Positions 7,751 to 16,195 of a stretch of 64,000 nt of DNA are shown piece by piece. The notes beneath the pieces were generated by a model. It worked only from the letters and a program-made list of their open reading frames with translations. It was not told the origin of the DNA and ran no database searches. The position numbers were made by a program, and so were the translations under genes. Position 1 is the first letter of the stretch; every line of letters begins with the position of its first letter. Source of the stretch: Cohnella cholangitidis (lineage in GTDB: Bacteria > Bacillota > Bacilli > Paenibacillales > Paenibacillaceae). The stretch is from positions 3,831,501-3,895,500 of the forward strand of contig NZ_CP041969.1 of NCBI RefSeq assembly GCF_014107495.1, given 5' to 3'.

Positions 7751-8392
7751 ATGAAGGCAACCTACGAATACGATATCCACTTGCCTCCGAACGCGGAAGA
7801 AGGAAAGAAATACCCGGTCATCTTCACTTTGCACGGCAAAGGCTCGAACGAACGGAACATGTTCGGTTTAGTGTCACCGTTGGCCGACGAGTTCATTATT
7901 GTCGGAATTCGCGGCAACCTGACGCTAGGCGCGGGATACCAATATTATGAGCTGAAAAGCTTGGGCAATCCGATTCGCGAGCTGTTCGATCAAGCCGTCA
8001 AGCAGTTGGAGGATTTTATCGAGTACGCGACCGGGAAGTATCCGATCGACGCGGGCAGGCGGTATTTGCTCGGCTTCAGCCAAGGAGCGATCCTGTCGAT
8101 GACGCTTGCGCTGACGATGGGCGACCGGTTGAAGGGAATCGTGGCGCTGAACGGGTACGTTCCGGGGTTCGTGAAGACGGATTACGCGCTGCAGGACATC
8201 GGCAACGTGGCCGTGTGGGTGTCTCACGGCTTGTACGATACCGTGTTCCCAATTCGGATCGGCGAAGAGACGGCGGCTTATTTCGCGCCGCTCACGCCGC
8301 AATTGACTTTCAAAACCTATCCTACCGATCATGGCGTGTCGGAAGACAATCAGCGGGATATCCTAGAATGGTTAAAGGAGCGTGAGAAGTGA
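7751..8392 (+). CDS. alpha/beta-hydrolase, carboxylesterase family
   Basis: A cytoplasmic serine esterase of 213 residues in the phospholipase/carboxylesterase branch of the alpha/beta-hydrolases. The oxyanion-hole region is TLHGKGSN (about residues 26-33), the nucleophile is Ser110 in GFSQGA, and Asp163 (GLYDTVFP) and His194 (TDHGVSEDN) complete the triad. AAGGGAGG precedes ATG 7751. Together with the ring-cleaving dioxygenase overlapping its 3' end, it resembles the hydrolase/dioxygenase pairs of B. subtilis quinone-detoxification (mhq) operons. The substrate is not determinable. Confidence 0.88.
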   Translation: MKATYEYDIHLPPNAEEGKKYPVIFTLHGKGSNERNMFGLVSPLADEFIIVGIRGNLTLGAGYQYYELKSLGNPIRELFDQAVKQLEDFIEYATGKYPIDAGRRYLLGFSQGAILSMTLALTMGDRLKGIVALNGYVPGFVKTDYALQDIGNVAVWVSHGLYDTVFPIRIGEETAAYFAPLTPQLTFKTYPTDHGVSEDNQRDILEWLKEREK

Positions 8393-9168
8393 TGATGCCT
8401 TCTTATTTTATCGCCCATGGGGCGCCTTCGTTAGTATTGGACAAGGTCGATTATACGGACTTCCTTAAGAGCTATTTCGCGGCATCGCATCCTCGGCCTA
8501 AAGCGATCGTGCTGTTCTCCGCGCATTGGGAAAGCCGGACGCAGACGATCAGCGCCGTTCCCGATACCTACTCGACGATCTACGATTTCGGCGGTTTTCA
8601 GGACGAGTTGTATCGGATGAAGTACCCGGCCAAAGGCGACCGTTCCGTCAGCGAGGAGATCGAGCGCTTATTCAAGGAGCACAGGGTCGACAGCGCCATC
8701 GACGTGGAAAGAGGACTGGATCACGGAGCGTGGGCGATTCTGAAGCTGATGTATCCGGATGCGGACATTCCTGTGATCGCCTTGTCGGTCAACCGTTATT
8801 TGACGAACGAACAGCAATACCGAATCGGCGCGGCGCTCGCTGAGCTGCGGGAGAAAGACATCCTGGTCATCGGCAGCGGGGGCACCGTTCATAATCTTCG
8901 GAGAGTGAATTGGCGGGCCGAGGAAGCGGAGGAATGGGCGGAGACGTTCGACGGCTGGCTGGAGGACAAGCTGCTCGCTTGGGATACTCAGGCATTGTTC
9001 GAATATCGCTCCGCTGCCCCTCACGCGGTCGAGGCCGTCCCGACGAACGAGCATTTTATCCCGTTGCTGCTGGCCATGGGAGCCGGGGATCGCAACCGGC
9101 AAGCGAAATTATTGCACCGCAGCTACCAATATGGCACTCTTAGCTTAAGCTGCTGGCAGTTTAACTAA
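8392..9168 (+). CDS. DODA-type extradiol ring-opening dioxygenase
   Basis: A member of the LigB/DODA family (YgiD-like), 258 residues. These Zn- or Fe-dependent cytoplasmic enzymes open catechol-type rings. The metal-binding histidines are visible in FIAHGAPSL near the start, LFSAHWESR, GLDHGAWAI and GSGGTVHNLR. I start at ATG 8392 because AAAGGAG precedes it by about ten bases and the codon overlaps the stop of the esterase gene (TGATG); a GTG at 8389 is also in frame. The neighbours suggest degradation or detoxification of aromatic compounds or quinones. Confidence 0.9.
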   Translation: MMPSYFIAHGAPSLVLDKVDYTDFLKSYFAASHPRPKAIVLFSAHWESRTQTISAVPDTYSTIYDFGGFQDELYRMKYPAKGDRSVSEEIERLFKEHRVDSAIDVERGLDHGAWAILKLMYPDADIPVIALSVNRYLTNEQQYRIGAALAELREKDILVIGSGGTVHNLRRVNWRAEEAEEWAETFDGWLEDKLLAWDTQALFEYRSAAPHAVEAVPTNEHFIPLLLAMGAGDRNRQAKLLHRSYQYGTLSLSCWQFN

Positions 9169-9214
9169 ACGAAAGCGGCCACCATCTGGATGTCAGGGAA
9201 GGGTGTAGTCGAAC

Positions 9215-10003
9215 ATGGATTTGATGCTGTCGGGTAAATCCGTATTCGTGGCCGCGGCAAGCAAAGGCTTGGGCAAAGCGGTCGCGCTTCAATACGCTAA
9301 AGAAGGCGCGCGCGTGACGATCGCCAGCCGCAGCTTGGAGCAATTGGCTCAGGCGCGGGAAGAGATCAGGGCGGAGACTGGCGTCGAGCCGGCGCTTATT
9401 AAGATGGACGTAACGAACGCCGAGGATATCCGCAATGCGATTCGCACGGCCGCCGCGTCGTCGGACGGTCTGGACGTGCTGGTTACGAACGCCGGCGGGC
9501 CTCCGGGAGGATTTTTCTCCGATATGAAGGACGAGGATTGGGCGGGAGGCTTCGAGCTCAGCCTGATGAGCGCCATTCGGATGATTCGCGAAGCCTTGCC
9601 TTTCATGAAGGCGGCGGGGGGCGGAAGGATCGTGAACCTGGCGTCCACCTCCATCAAGCAGCCGATCGACGGGCTTATTCTCTCCAACGTCTTCCGGGCG
9701 GGAGTAAACGCCCTGGCGAAGAGTCTGGCATCGGAATTGGCGGGGGACGGCATTCTGATCAACACGATCGCGCCGGGAAGAATCGGAACGGATCGCATAA
9801 CGGAGTTGGATCGGAAGAGGGCCGCGGATCAGCAACGCTCGTTCGAGGACGTTCAGGCGGAAGCGATCGGGCAAATCCCGCTCGGCAGAATGGGCACGCC
9901 CGAGGAGTTCGCGCGCCACGCCGTTTTCTACGGTTCGTTCGCCAACACGTACGTTACCGGACAATCGTTGCTCGTCGACGGCGGAATGATTAAAGGGCTT
10001 TGA
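9215..10003 (+). CDS. SDR-family protein lacking the YxxxK catalytic pair
   Basis: A 262-residue Rossmann-fold protein of the short-chain dehydrogenase/reductase superfamily. The cofactor loop is AAASKGLGKAVA, followed by the NAGG motif and the typical C-terminal VTGQSLLVDGG. Where classical SDRs have YxxxK, this protein reads SNVFRAGVNALAKSL, so Tyr is Ser and Lys is Arg. It belongs to a divergent group usually labelled 3-oxoacyl-ACP reductase, and such activity is doubtful. It follows the dioxygenase by 46 bases and may share its operon. A terminator follows at 10056. Confidence 0.85.
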   Translation: MDLMLSGKSVFVAAASKGLGKAVALQYAKEGARVTIASRSLEQLAQAREEIRAETGVEPALIKMDVTNAEDIRNAIRTAAASSDGLDVLVTNAGGPPGGFFSDMKDEDWAGGFELSLMSAIRMIREALPFMKAAGGGRIVNLASTSIKQPIDGLILSNVFRAGVNALAKSLASELAGDGILINTIAPGRIGTDRITELDRKRAADQQRSFEDVQAEAIGQIPLGRMGTPEEFARHAVFYGSFANTYVTGQSLLVDGGMIKGL

Positions 10004-10055
10004 GGTGATGGCGTAACGCTGTTGCTCGCGCATAAGAATTTGGATATAGGAAGAA

Positions 10056-10085
10056 AGTCGTCAGGGCGCAACCTGGCGGCTTTTT
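10056..10085 (+). terminator. intrinsic terminator after the SDR gene
   Basis: AGTCGTCAGG pairs, with G-T pairs, to CCTGGCGGCT across a GCGCAA loop and is followed by a run of T. It closes the esterase/dioxygenase/SDR unit. Confidence 0.75.
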
Positions 10086-10194
10086 GGCGTTCATTACCCT
10101 GCGGCCATGCATATTTGTCCGTCATTCGGAGCATTCTCAAATGATGCTTCCAGTCCATAGGAGCAGATGTCCATTACATAATGAGGTGTGCGGA

Positions 10195-12281
10195 TTGCGA
10201 GGAAGCTGGAAATCGATTGTGCTGTGGTGCTGCGTTTCGTTGCTGGGCGCGGTTTCCTTTGCGATCGTGGCCCTTATGAGGGGAGAGACCGTTAACGCGG
10301 TATGGCTCGTCGTGGCGGCCGTGTGCTTCTATGCCGTCGCTTATCGGTTTTACGCGCGGTTCATGGCGCGAAAAGTGTTGGAGGTCGACGAGACGCGCAT
10401 GACGCCCTCCGAGCGGCACAATGACGGCAAAGATTTCGTGCCGACGCACAAAGGGGTGCTGTTCGGCCATCATTTTGCGGCGATCGCGGGAGCGGGGCCC
10501 TCGTCGGACCCGTGCTGGCCGCGCAAATGGGATACTTGCCGGGCGCGTTATGGATTATCGTCGGCGTCGTCTTCGCGGGAGCGGTGCAGGATTTTATCGT
10601 GCTGTTCGCCTCTACGCGCCGGGACGGCAAATCGTTGGGCGACATGATCAAGGACGAGATGGGACGGGTCACGGGCCTCATCGCGATGGTCGGCATACTG
10701 GGCATCATGATTATTTTGCTGGCCGTGTTGGCTCTGATCGTGGTGAAGGCTTTGATCGGAAGCCCGTGGGGAACGTTCACGATCGCATGCACGATTCCGA
10801 TTGCCTTGCTTATGGGCTTCTACATGCGATACATCCGTCCGGGTCGGGTCACCGAAGCGTCGGTCGTCGGGTTCGTTCTGCTGATCGCCGCGCTGATCTA
10901 CGGACAGTCGGTGGCCGAGAGCGCGACGCTTGCTCCGCTGTTCACGTTCGAGGGCGAGACGATCGCTTATTTGCTCATAGGCTACGGATTCGTGGCGTCG
11001 GTCATGCCGGTATGGCTGCTGCTGGCGCCGCGCGATTACTTGAGCACCTTTCTCAAGATCGGCACGATCACGGCGCTCGCGATCGGCATTCTCGTCGTTA
11101 TGCCGGATCTCTTAATGCCCGACGTTTCCAAATTCGTGGACGGAACCGGTCCCGTATTCTCGGGCAACGTCTTTCCGTTCCTGTTCATCACGATCGCTTG
11201 CGGCTCCGTATCGGGGTTCCACGCCTTAATCGCTTCCGGCACGACTCCGAAAATGATCGAGCGGGAGTCGCATACGACGATGATCGGGTACGGTGCCATG
11301 TTAACCGAATCGTTCGTGGCGATCATGGCGCTAATCGCGGCCTGCATCATTACGCCGGGCGTTTACTTCGCCATTAATAGCCCCGTCGCGGTCATCGGCG
11401 CGGATGCCGCGCAGGCGGCTTCGACGATCTCCTCTTGGGGTTACTCCCTTTCGGCGGAGGAACTTACGACGCTCGCACGCGACATCGGAGAATCGACCGT
11501 GCTGTCGAGGACGGGCGGCGCGCCCACGCTTGCCGTGGGGATGGCGAATATTTTGTCCAACGTCGTCGGCGGGAAAGCGCTGATGTCGTTCTGGTACCAT
11601 TTCGCGATCTTGTTCGAGGCGCTGTTCATCCTGACGACGGTCGATGCGGGAACAAGAGTCGGAAGGTTTATGGTACAGGAACTGCTGGGAACGGTAAATA
11701 AACGGCTCGGAAACACGGAGTCGTTCGCGGGCAATCTGATCGCGACGGGAATTTGCGTTTTCGCTTGGGGTTATTTTCTCGTTCAGGGGGTGATCGATCC
11801 TCTTGGGGGCATTAATTCTTTGTGGGCGCTATTCGGAATCGCCAACCAGATGCTCGCCGGAATCGCGCTGCTATTCGGCACGACGATTCTGTTCAAGATG
11901 GGGAAAAAAGCTTACGTATGGGTAACGCTCTTGCCTACCACGTGGCTGCTCGTCGTTACGATGGCCGCAGGTTATCAGAAGCTGTTTCATGCGAAGCCTT
12001 CTATCGGGTTTCTGGCTCAGGCCAGGCAATACCGGACTGCGCTCGACGACGGACAGATTATCGGAGCGGCCAAAACCCTCGGCCAGATGGGGCAGATCGT
12101 GCGGAACAACTACGTGAACGCGGTCATTTGCGGAATATTCATGCTCGTGGTCATTACGGTGTTCGTCGCGGCCGCGAGGATGTGGTACGGCATAGCGGCG
12201 GGGCGGTCTTTTCCGCTCCGTGAAACTCCCTATTCGAAGCGTGGTTCCCATCCGAAGGAGGCGGCAAAATCGCGTGTTTAA
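10195..12281 (+). pseudogene. cstA: carbon starvation protein CstA, frameshifted
   Basis: A CstA-family membrane transporter, linked in other bacteria to peptide or pyruvate uptake under carbon limitation. Translation from TTG 10195 (GAGGTG at 10183-10188) gives RGSWKSIVLWC... to DFVPTHKGVLFGHHFAAIAGAGP, the conserved CstA N-terminus, and then leaves frame. The family sequence LVGPVLAAQMGYLPGALWIIVGVVFAGAVQDF resumes one frame over and runs to 12281. One C added to CCC at 10498-10500 would restore a continuous protein of about 695 residues. The rest shows no decay, so this is either a very recent mutation or a homopolymer sequencing error. The small DUF466 partner overlaps the 3' end. Confidence 0.85.
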
Positions 12282-12477
12282 GCAACTTGGGGAGGCGTTG
12301 AAGGTGGTGCGGCAATTTCTCGATCTGTTGGTCGGCGTGCCCCATTACGAAACCTACGTCCAGCATCGGAAGACGTGCCATCCGGGCGAGCCGATCGTGT
12401 CGCGAGAGCAGTTTTTCCGCGAGGCGCAGGAGGCGCGGTATAACGCGAAGGGCGGCAAAATATCGCGTTGCTGCTAA
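12274..12477 (+). CDS. YbdD/YjiX family protein (DUF466)
   Basis: A 67-residue protein read from GTG 12274 (FKQLGEALKVVRQFLDLLVGVPHYETYVQHRKTCHPGEPIVSREQFFREAQEARY...), ending in the family's typical RCC. Members are encoded directly after CstA-type transporters and are needed with them for transport in enterobacteria. It overlaps the end of cstA by eight bases. AAGGAGG at 12254-12260 is slightly far (13 bases) from the GTG, but no better start exists. The intact partner weakly favours a functional cstA. Confidence 0.85.
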   Translation: MFKQLGEALKVVRQFLDLLVGVPHYETYVQHRKTCHPGEPIVSREQFFREAQEARYNAKGGKISRCC

Positions 12478-12490
12478 AGGCGCTCACGCG

Positions 12491-13171
12491 TCAGAACAGC
12501 ACGGGCTGCTCGACGAGGCACTCGGGCGAATCGTTCTTCACGTTGCCCACGATCGGGGAAACCGGGTAAGCCCGCATCATGTCGGCCGGGTAGGGAAGCA
12601 GCAGGCCCGTGAGCCGGGAAACGTCGTCGTTGCCGCGGTTCAGCCATTCCGCTTCGTCCTCCGGCCGCAGAATGACCGGCATCCGATCGTGGATGTCGGC
12701 CATTAGGTTGTTCGGAGTCGTCGTAATGATCGTGCAAGTACTGATCTTACGGCCGTCCGGCGCCGTCCACGTGTCGTACAGGGCGGCCATGGAGAAGATG
12801 GAGCCGTCTTTCATCGTAATGCGCATCGGCTGTTTTTTGCCCCCGTGGGGTTTCCACTCATAGAATCCGTCCGCCGGCACGATCGCCCTTTTTCGCCGAA
12901 TCAACGTTTTGAACGAGTTTTTCTCCAGAATCGTTTCCGCCCGCGCGTTGATCATCTTGCTGCCGATTTTGTCGTCGGAAGCCCAGGAAGGGACAAGTCC
13001 CCAGCGCAACTCGCCGAGCTTGTTCTTCTCCCCGTCGTGAACGACCGCCATCACGTTCTGCATGGGGGCTACGTTATAGCGGGGCGTATGATACCGGTTG
13101 GTCGGCAAATCGCTTAAATACCGCAGCATCAGCTCTTCCATGGAAACCACGATCGTATATCTTCCGCACAT
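12491..13171 (-). CDS. SRAP-domain abasic-site protein (YedK/HMCES family)
   Basis: A 226-residue member of the SOS-response-associated peptidase family. These proteins form a thiazolidine cross-link with abasic sites in single-stranded DNA to protect them. All key residues are present: Cys2 (MCGRYT, exposed after Met removal), Asn75 (NARAET), Glu105 (GFYEWK) and His161 (HDRMPVIL). Length and layout match E. coli YedK. It is a monocistronic minus-strand gene. Start ATG 13171 is fixed by the catalytic Cys2 requirement. Confidence 0.95.
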   Translation of the reverse strand: MCGRYTIVVSMEELMLRYLSDLPTNRYHTPRYNVAPMQNVMAVVHDGEKNKLGELRWGLVPSWASDDKIGSKMINARAETILEKNSFKTLIRRKRAIVPADGFYEWKPHGGKKQPMRITMKDGSIFSMAALYDTWTAPDGRKISTCTIITTTPNNLMADIHDRMPVILRPEDEAEWLNRGNDDVSRLTGLLLPYPADMMRAYPVSPIVGNVKNDSPECLVEQPVLF

Positions 13172-13322
13172 GGGCTCGTCCCTCCCTCCCTCCCCTTTAC
13201 GTCATCGAACTTTCTTCTCCAGTATAAGCTCGAAAATACATAAAATAAACATGGATAAAGAGGCCCGAATAAACCGCGATTGAACCGGCATGATCCCCTC
13301 CGCGCGTTCAGGCTCCGTCTTT

Positions 13323-14183
13323 TTATACCTTTCGATACTGCAGAGGCGAGCTGCCGGTAATTTTGCGAAATAACGAGTGGAAAAACTTCATATCGCTGTA
13401 TCCGACCTCGTTGGCCGATTGTTGCACGGATTTGTCGGTCGTTCGGAGCAACTGGCAGCATTTTTGAATCCGAACGTGCTGGATATAGTGGTTAAACGTT
13501 TGCCCGGTTGCTTTCTTGAACTGGTTCTGGAAATGGCCGACACTCATGAACGAGCGGTCGGCAAGCGACTTTAGCGTTATTCTATCCGAATAATGGTTCT
13601 CGATGAAGTACAACGCATCATCGATATTCTCCCGGGGGGCTTCATGAGGAACGGCTTCTTGATTCCGCTCAAGTTGTACACGGTGAACGAGTTGCAGCAT
13701 TTGCAGCAAAATGGCGGTTACCATCGATTGGAAGCCGGCGGGACGCTCGGAATATTCGAGATAAGCTTGATTGAAGAGGGACAGAAACTGCCCTCGTTTA
13801 TCCGCATGTCGGAACCATCGTTGTTCCAAACGCGCGGGAGCGTATAGATACCGGATCAGCTCCGATTGCTCGGGAATCCAATCCTGCAGGCGGCTGGCTA
13901 CGGATAAGTCGAATATGCAGTTCAAAATGATTAACGGACTTGCTTTGTCCGGTGAATTCGGGCGAAATACGTGCGAAGTTCCGACCGGCAAGAGGAATAG
14001 ATCGCCTTTCTGAACTTCGAGCAAGCATTCATCGATATATTGGTATCCTTTTCCTTCAAGGACAAGGCATAACTCGACAAAGTCATGGCTGTGCATGGGA
14101 GTGGCGAAAGCTTCCGTCTCGCGGTTCAGGAAAATTTTGAAGTCGGGTTCGAAGAACCTGTCGCCATTCAATATTTGCGTCAT
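13323..14183 (-). CDS. AraC-family regulator with cupin sensor domain
   Basis: A 286-residue regulator. The N-terminal cupin/AraC-binding domain (MHSHDFVELCLVLEGKGYQYIDE... GDLFLLPVGTSHVFRP) probably binds a sugar. The C-terminal roughly 100 residues are a two-helix-turn-helix AraC domain (ITLKSLADRSFMSVGHFQNQFKKATGQTFNHYIQHVRIQKCCQLL). A strong AAGGAGG fixes the start at ATG 14183. It is divergent from the first YesM/YesN system at the edge of the sugar island and probably senses one of its sugars. Inverted repeats in the 182-base gap are candidate operator sites. Confidence 0.9.
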   Translation of the reverse strand: MTQILNGDRFFEPDFKIFLNRETEAFATPMHSHDFVELCLVLEGKGYQYIDECLLEVQKGDLFLLPVGTSHVFRPNSPDKASPLIILNCIFDLSVASRLQDWIPEQSELIRYLYAPARLEQRWFRHADKRGQFLSLFNQAYLEYSERPAGFQSMVTAILLQMLQLVHRVQLERNQEAVPHEAPRENIDDALYFIENHYSDRITLKSLADRSFMSVGHFQNQFKKATGQTFNHYIQHVRIQKCCQLLRTTDKSVQQSANEVGYSDMKFFHSLFRKITGSSPLQYRKV

Positions 14184-14238
14184 CCCGCTTTCCTCCTTGC
14201 TTTGAAATAACTCGTGTAATCGTAATTTAAAGGGATTC

Positions 14239-14316
14239 GGCCGTATTGTACATGGAAGATCCGTACTTTGCTTTTTGTAATATGCGTACCTTTCAGCATA
14301 CGGCCTGAGATATGAT
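14239..14316. promoter_or_regulatory. divergent control region with inverted repeat
   Basis: A perfect 8-base inverted repeat, GGCCGTAT (14239-14246) and ATACGGCC (14298-14305), brackets 51 bases between the AraC gene and the YesM-type kinase gene. TATGAT at 14311-14316 is a plausible -10 for the kinase operon, with no good -35. The spacing would suit two AraC-type half-sites joined by looping. Confidence 0.45.
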
Positions 14317-14365
14317 AGGGTAGTAATAGATGAGGACATCAAGAGGGAACTGGAGGATTAACCTT

Positions 14366-16195
14366 ATGCGCTCAATCGGAATCCGCAGCAGATTGTTCCT
14401 TTCTTATACATTTATCGTAACGCTCGTGATCGCAACATTGAGCTCGTTCTTCTATATTCGAATGTCGAATGTCGTCTGGGAGCGTTCTTTAGAATCGTCC
14501 AGGCAAATGCTTCAACGCGTAGACGCCGCTTTGTCTCAATCGATCCGCGATCTGGACCGGATTTCAGCGCAAGTGATCTACAATCCGGATTTCCAGAATC
14601 GTTTCGAAGAAACGTTCGACTCAGTTGAATCCTATGAGGTGCTCAATCAGAAAAACGCTTTCGTAAGAATATTGGCCACTTTGAACGGACCGTCGTTCAT
14701 TGCCCAGCAGATCAATGTATTTAATCTGGAGGGCAACTTTATCAGCTTCGGGCTTAAGATCGACCCGTACGACAATCTCAAGGCAAGGATCGGGATGTTG
14801 GACTGGGTTACCCCTACCTTGAACAAGGATGGAGATAAGCAAATCAATCCTCCTCATCATGATGAGCTATTCCGTTCCGGAGAGCTCGTGTACTCGTTGT
14901 CGCGACTGTTCCCGCATAGCGCCAGCTCCTCGCCGAAATTCGTTGAAGTCCAGCAATCCTATGACAAGATGGAGGAAATCGTAGGCGACGCGCGTCTCCA
15001 AACGAACAACCGTCTCTATATTTTCGATGATGAAGGAAGGTTGTTCTATCCGATTATGAAGGACGACCAGGCGCCCCCATTCGAATGGACGAGCATTCCT
15101 GAAATGCCTTCGGGCGTTTTCCACCACGTTACCGAAACGTCGGACGGAGAAGGCACGGTTATCGGCTGGCTCCGTTCGTCGTTCTCCGGTCTTACCGTCG
15201 TCGCCGCTCAGCCTAAACACGAATTGCTCGACCCGGTGAACAGCTTGCGGAATATCGTGCTTACGGTTACAGCGGCCGCCGAAGTGTTGGCGTTGCTCAT
15301 CGCCTATTGGATCGCTTCAACGATCACCCGTCCGATTAGATTGATTTTGCGGGATGTCAGAAGGCTGGACCTAGAGCAGATCAACTTAAATACGATGGCT
15401 CATAATCAGAAAACATACCGCAAATCTACTTACGAAATTCAAGAGCTCCATGACGGGTTTATTTCGATGAAGACGAGGCTGAACCTGTCCATGGATCAGA
15501 TGCTGAACGCGCAGAAACGTGAAAATCTCGCGCATATGAGAGTGTTGCACAACCAACTTCAGCCGCACTTCGTCTTCAATACGCTTTCATCGATCGGGGT
15601 GCTTGCCGAAAATTCCGGAGCGGACCAAGCGGCGGCTATGTCCTATAAAATGATGCAAATGATGGAATATATCAGCGGATCGAACGCAGAGCCGGTCGAG
15701 TTGCGGGAGGAGCTTCGTTACACCGAAAACTATTTGGAGCTTATGAAGCTTAGATATCAGGATAAGTTCAATTACGTTATGGATGTGGAGGAAGCGATGG
15801 AGCAAATCGTTTTTCCGAAATTCGTGCTGCAGCCGATCGTGGAAAATTGTTTTGCTCACGGATTCAATCGAATCTATCCGCCGTGGATCATTCAGATTCA
15901 AGTAGATCAGGAAGAGGACGGCTGCTGGAAGCTGATAATAAGGGACAACGGGAGCGGATTTCATGCCGAACCTCTTAAGAGGATTAATATGTTTATCAAC
16001 GAATTGACCCATAGCACTTCCGGGCAGTTAGATCGAATCGGAAGCAAAGGCATTGGCGGAATGGGATTGGAAAATGCTTTCATGCGTCTGCACTTGTTCT
16101 ACGGAGGAAAGGCGAAGTTCGCCATCCGAAACTTAGATGAAGGTATGGAACTGACGATTGCGATTAGACAACGGGAGGGGAATCCGAATGTTTAG
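14366..16195 (+). CDS. YesM-type sensor histidine kinase, system 1
   Basis: A membrane sensor kinase of 609 residues in the LytS/YesM family. Layout: transmembrane helix near residues 10-32, a large extracellular sensing domain, a second helix near 290-320 (VLTVTAAAEVLALLIAYWIA), a HAMP region, the histidine box HNQLQPHFVFNTLSSI and a C-terminal ATPase domain (IRDNGSGF, GSKGIGGMGLENAFMRL). ATG 14366 has GGAGG nine bases upstream. The response regulator gene overlaps it by eight bases. Such systems usually sense extracellular carbohydrates and induce the adjacent importer, here at 17812-20951. Confidence 0.92.
   Translation: MRSIGIRSRLFLSYTFIVTLVIATLSSFFYIRMSNVVWERSLESSRQMLQRVDAALSQSIRDLDRISAQVIYNPDFQNRFEETFDSVESYEVLNQKNAFVRILATLNGPSFIAQQINVFNLEGNFISFGLKIDPYDNLKARIGMLDWVTPTLNKDGDKQINPPHHDELFRSGELVYSLSRLFPHSASSSPKFVEVQQSYDKMEEIVGDARLQTNNRLYIFDDEGRLFYPIMKDDQAPPFEWTSIPEMPSGVFHHVTETSDGEGTVIGWLRSSFSGLTVVAAQPKHELLDPVNSLRNIVLTVTAAAEVLALLIAYWIASTITRPIRLILRDVRRLDLEQINLNTMAHNQKTYRKSTYEIQELHDGFISMKTRLNLSMDQMLNAQKRENLAHMRVLHNQLQPHFVFNTLSSIGVLAENSGADQAAAMSYKMMQMMEYISGSNAEPVELREELRYTENYLELMKLRYQDKFNYVMDVEEAMEQIVFPKFVLQPIVENCFAHGFNRIYPPWIIQIQVDQEEDGCWKLIIRDNGSGFHAEPLKRINMFINELTHSTSGQLDRIGSKGIGGMGLENAFMRLHLFYGGKAKFAIRNLDEGMELTIAIRQREGNPNV

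Noticed and set aside
9161-10033. 290-codon open frame on the minus strand
   Set aside because: It is the exact antisense of the SDR gene, with no ribosome binding site and very Arg-rich composition; it is a shadow of a GC-biased gene.
10421-11377. 318-codon plus-strand frame inside cstA
   Set aside because: It is out of frame with the clear CstA homology and Arg/Gly-rich; a shadow frame.
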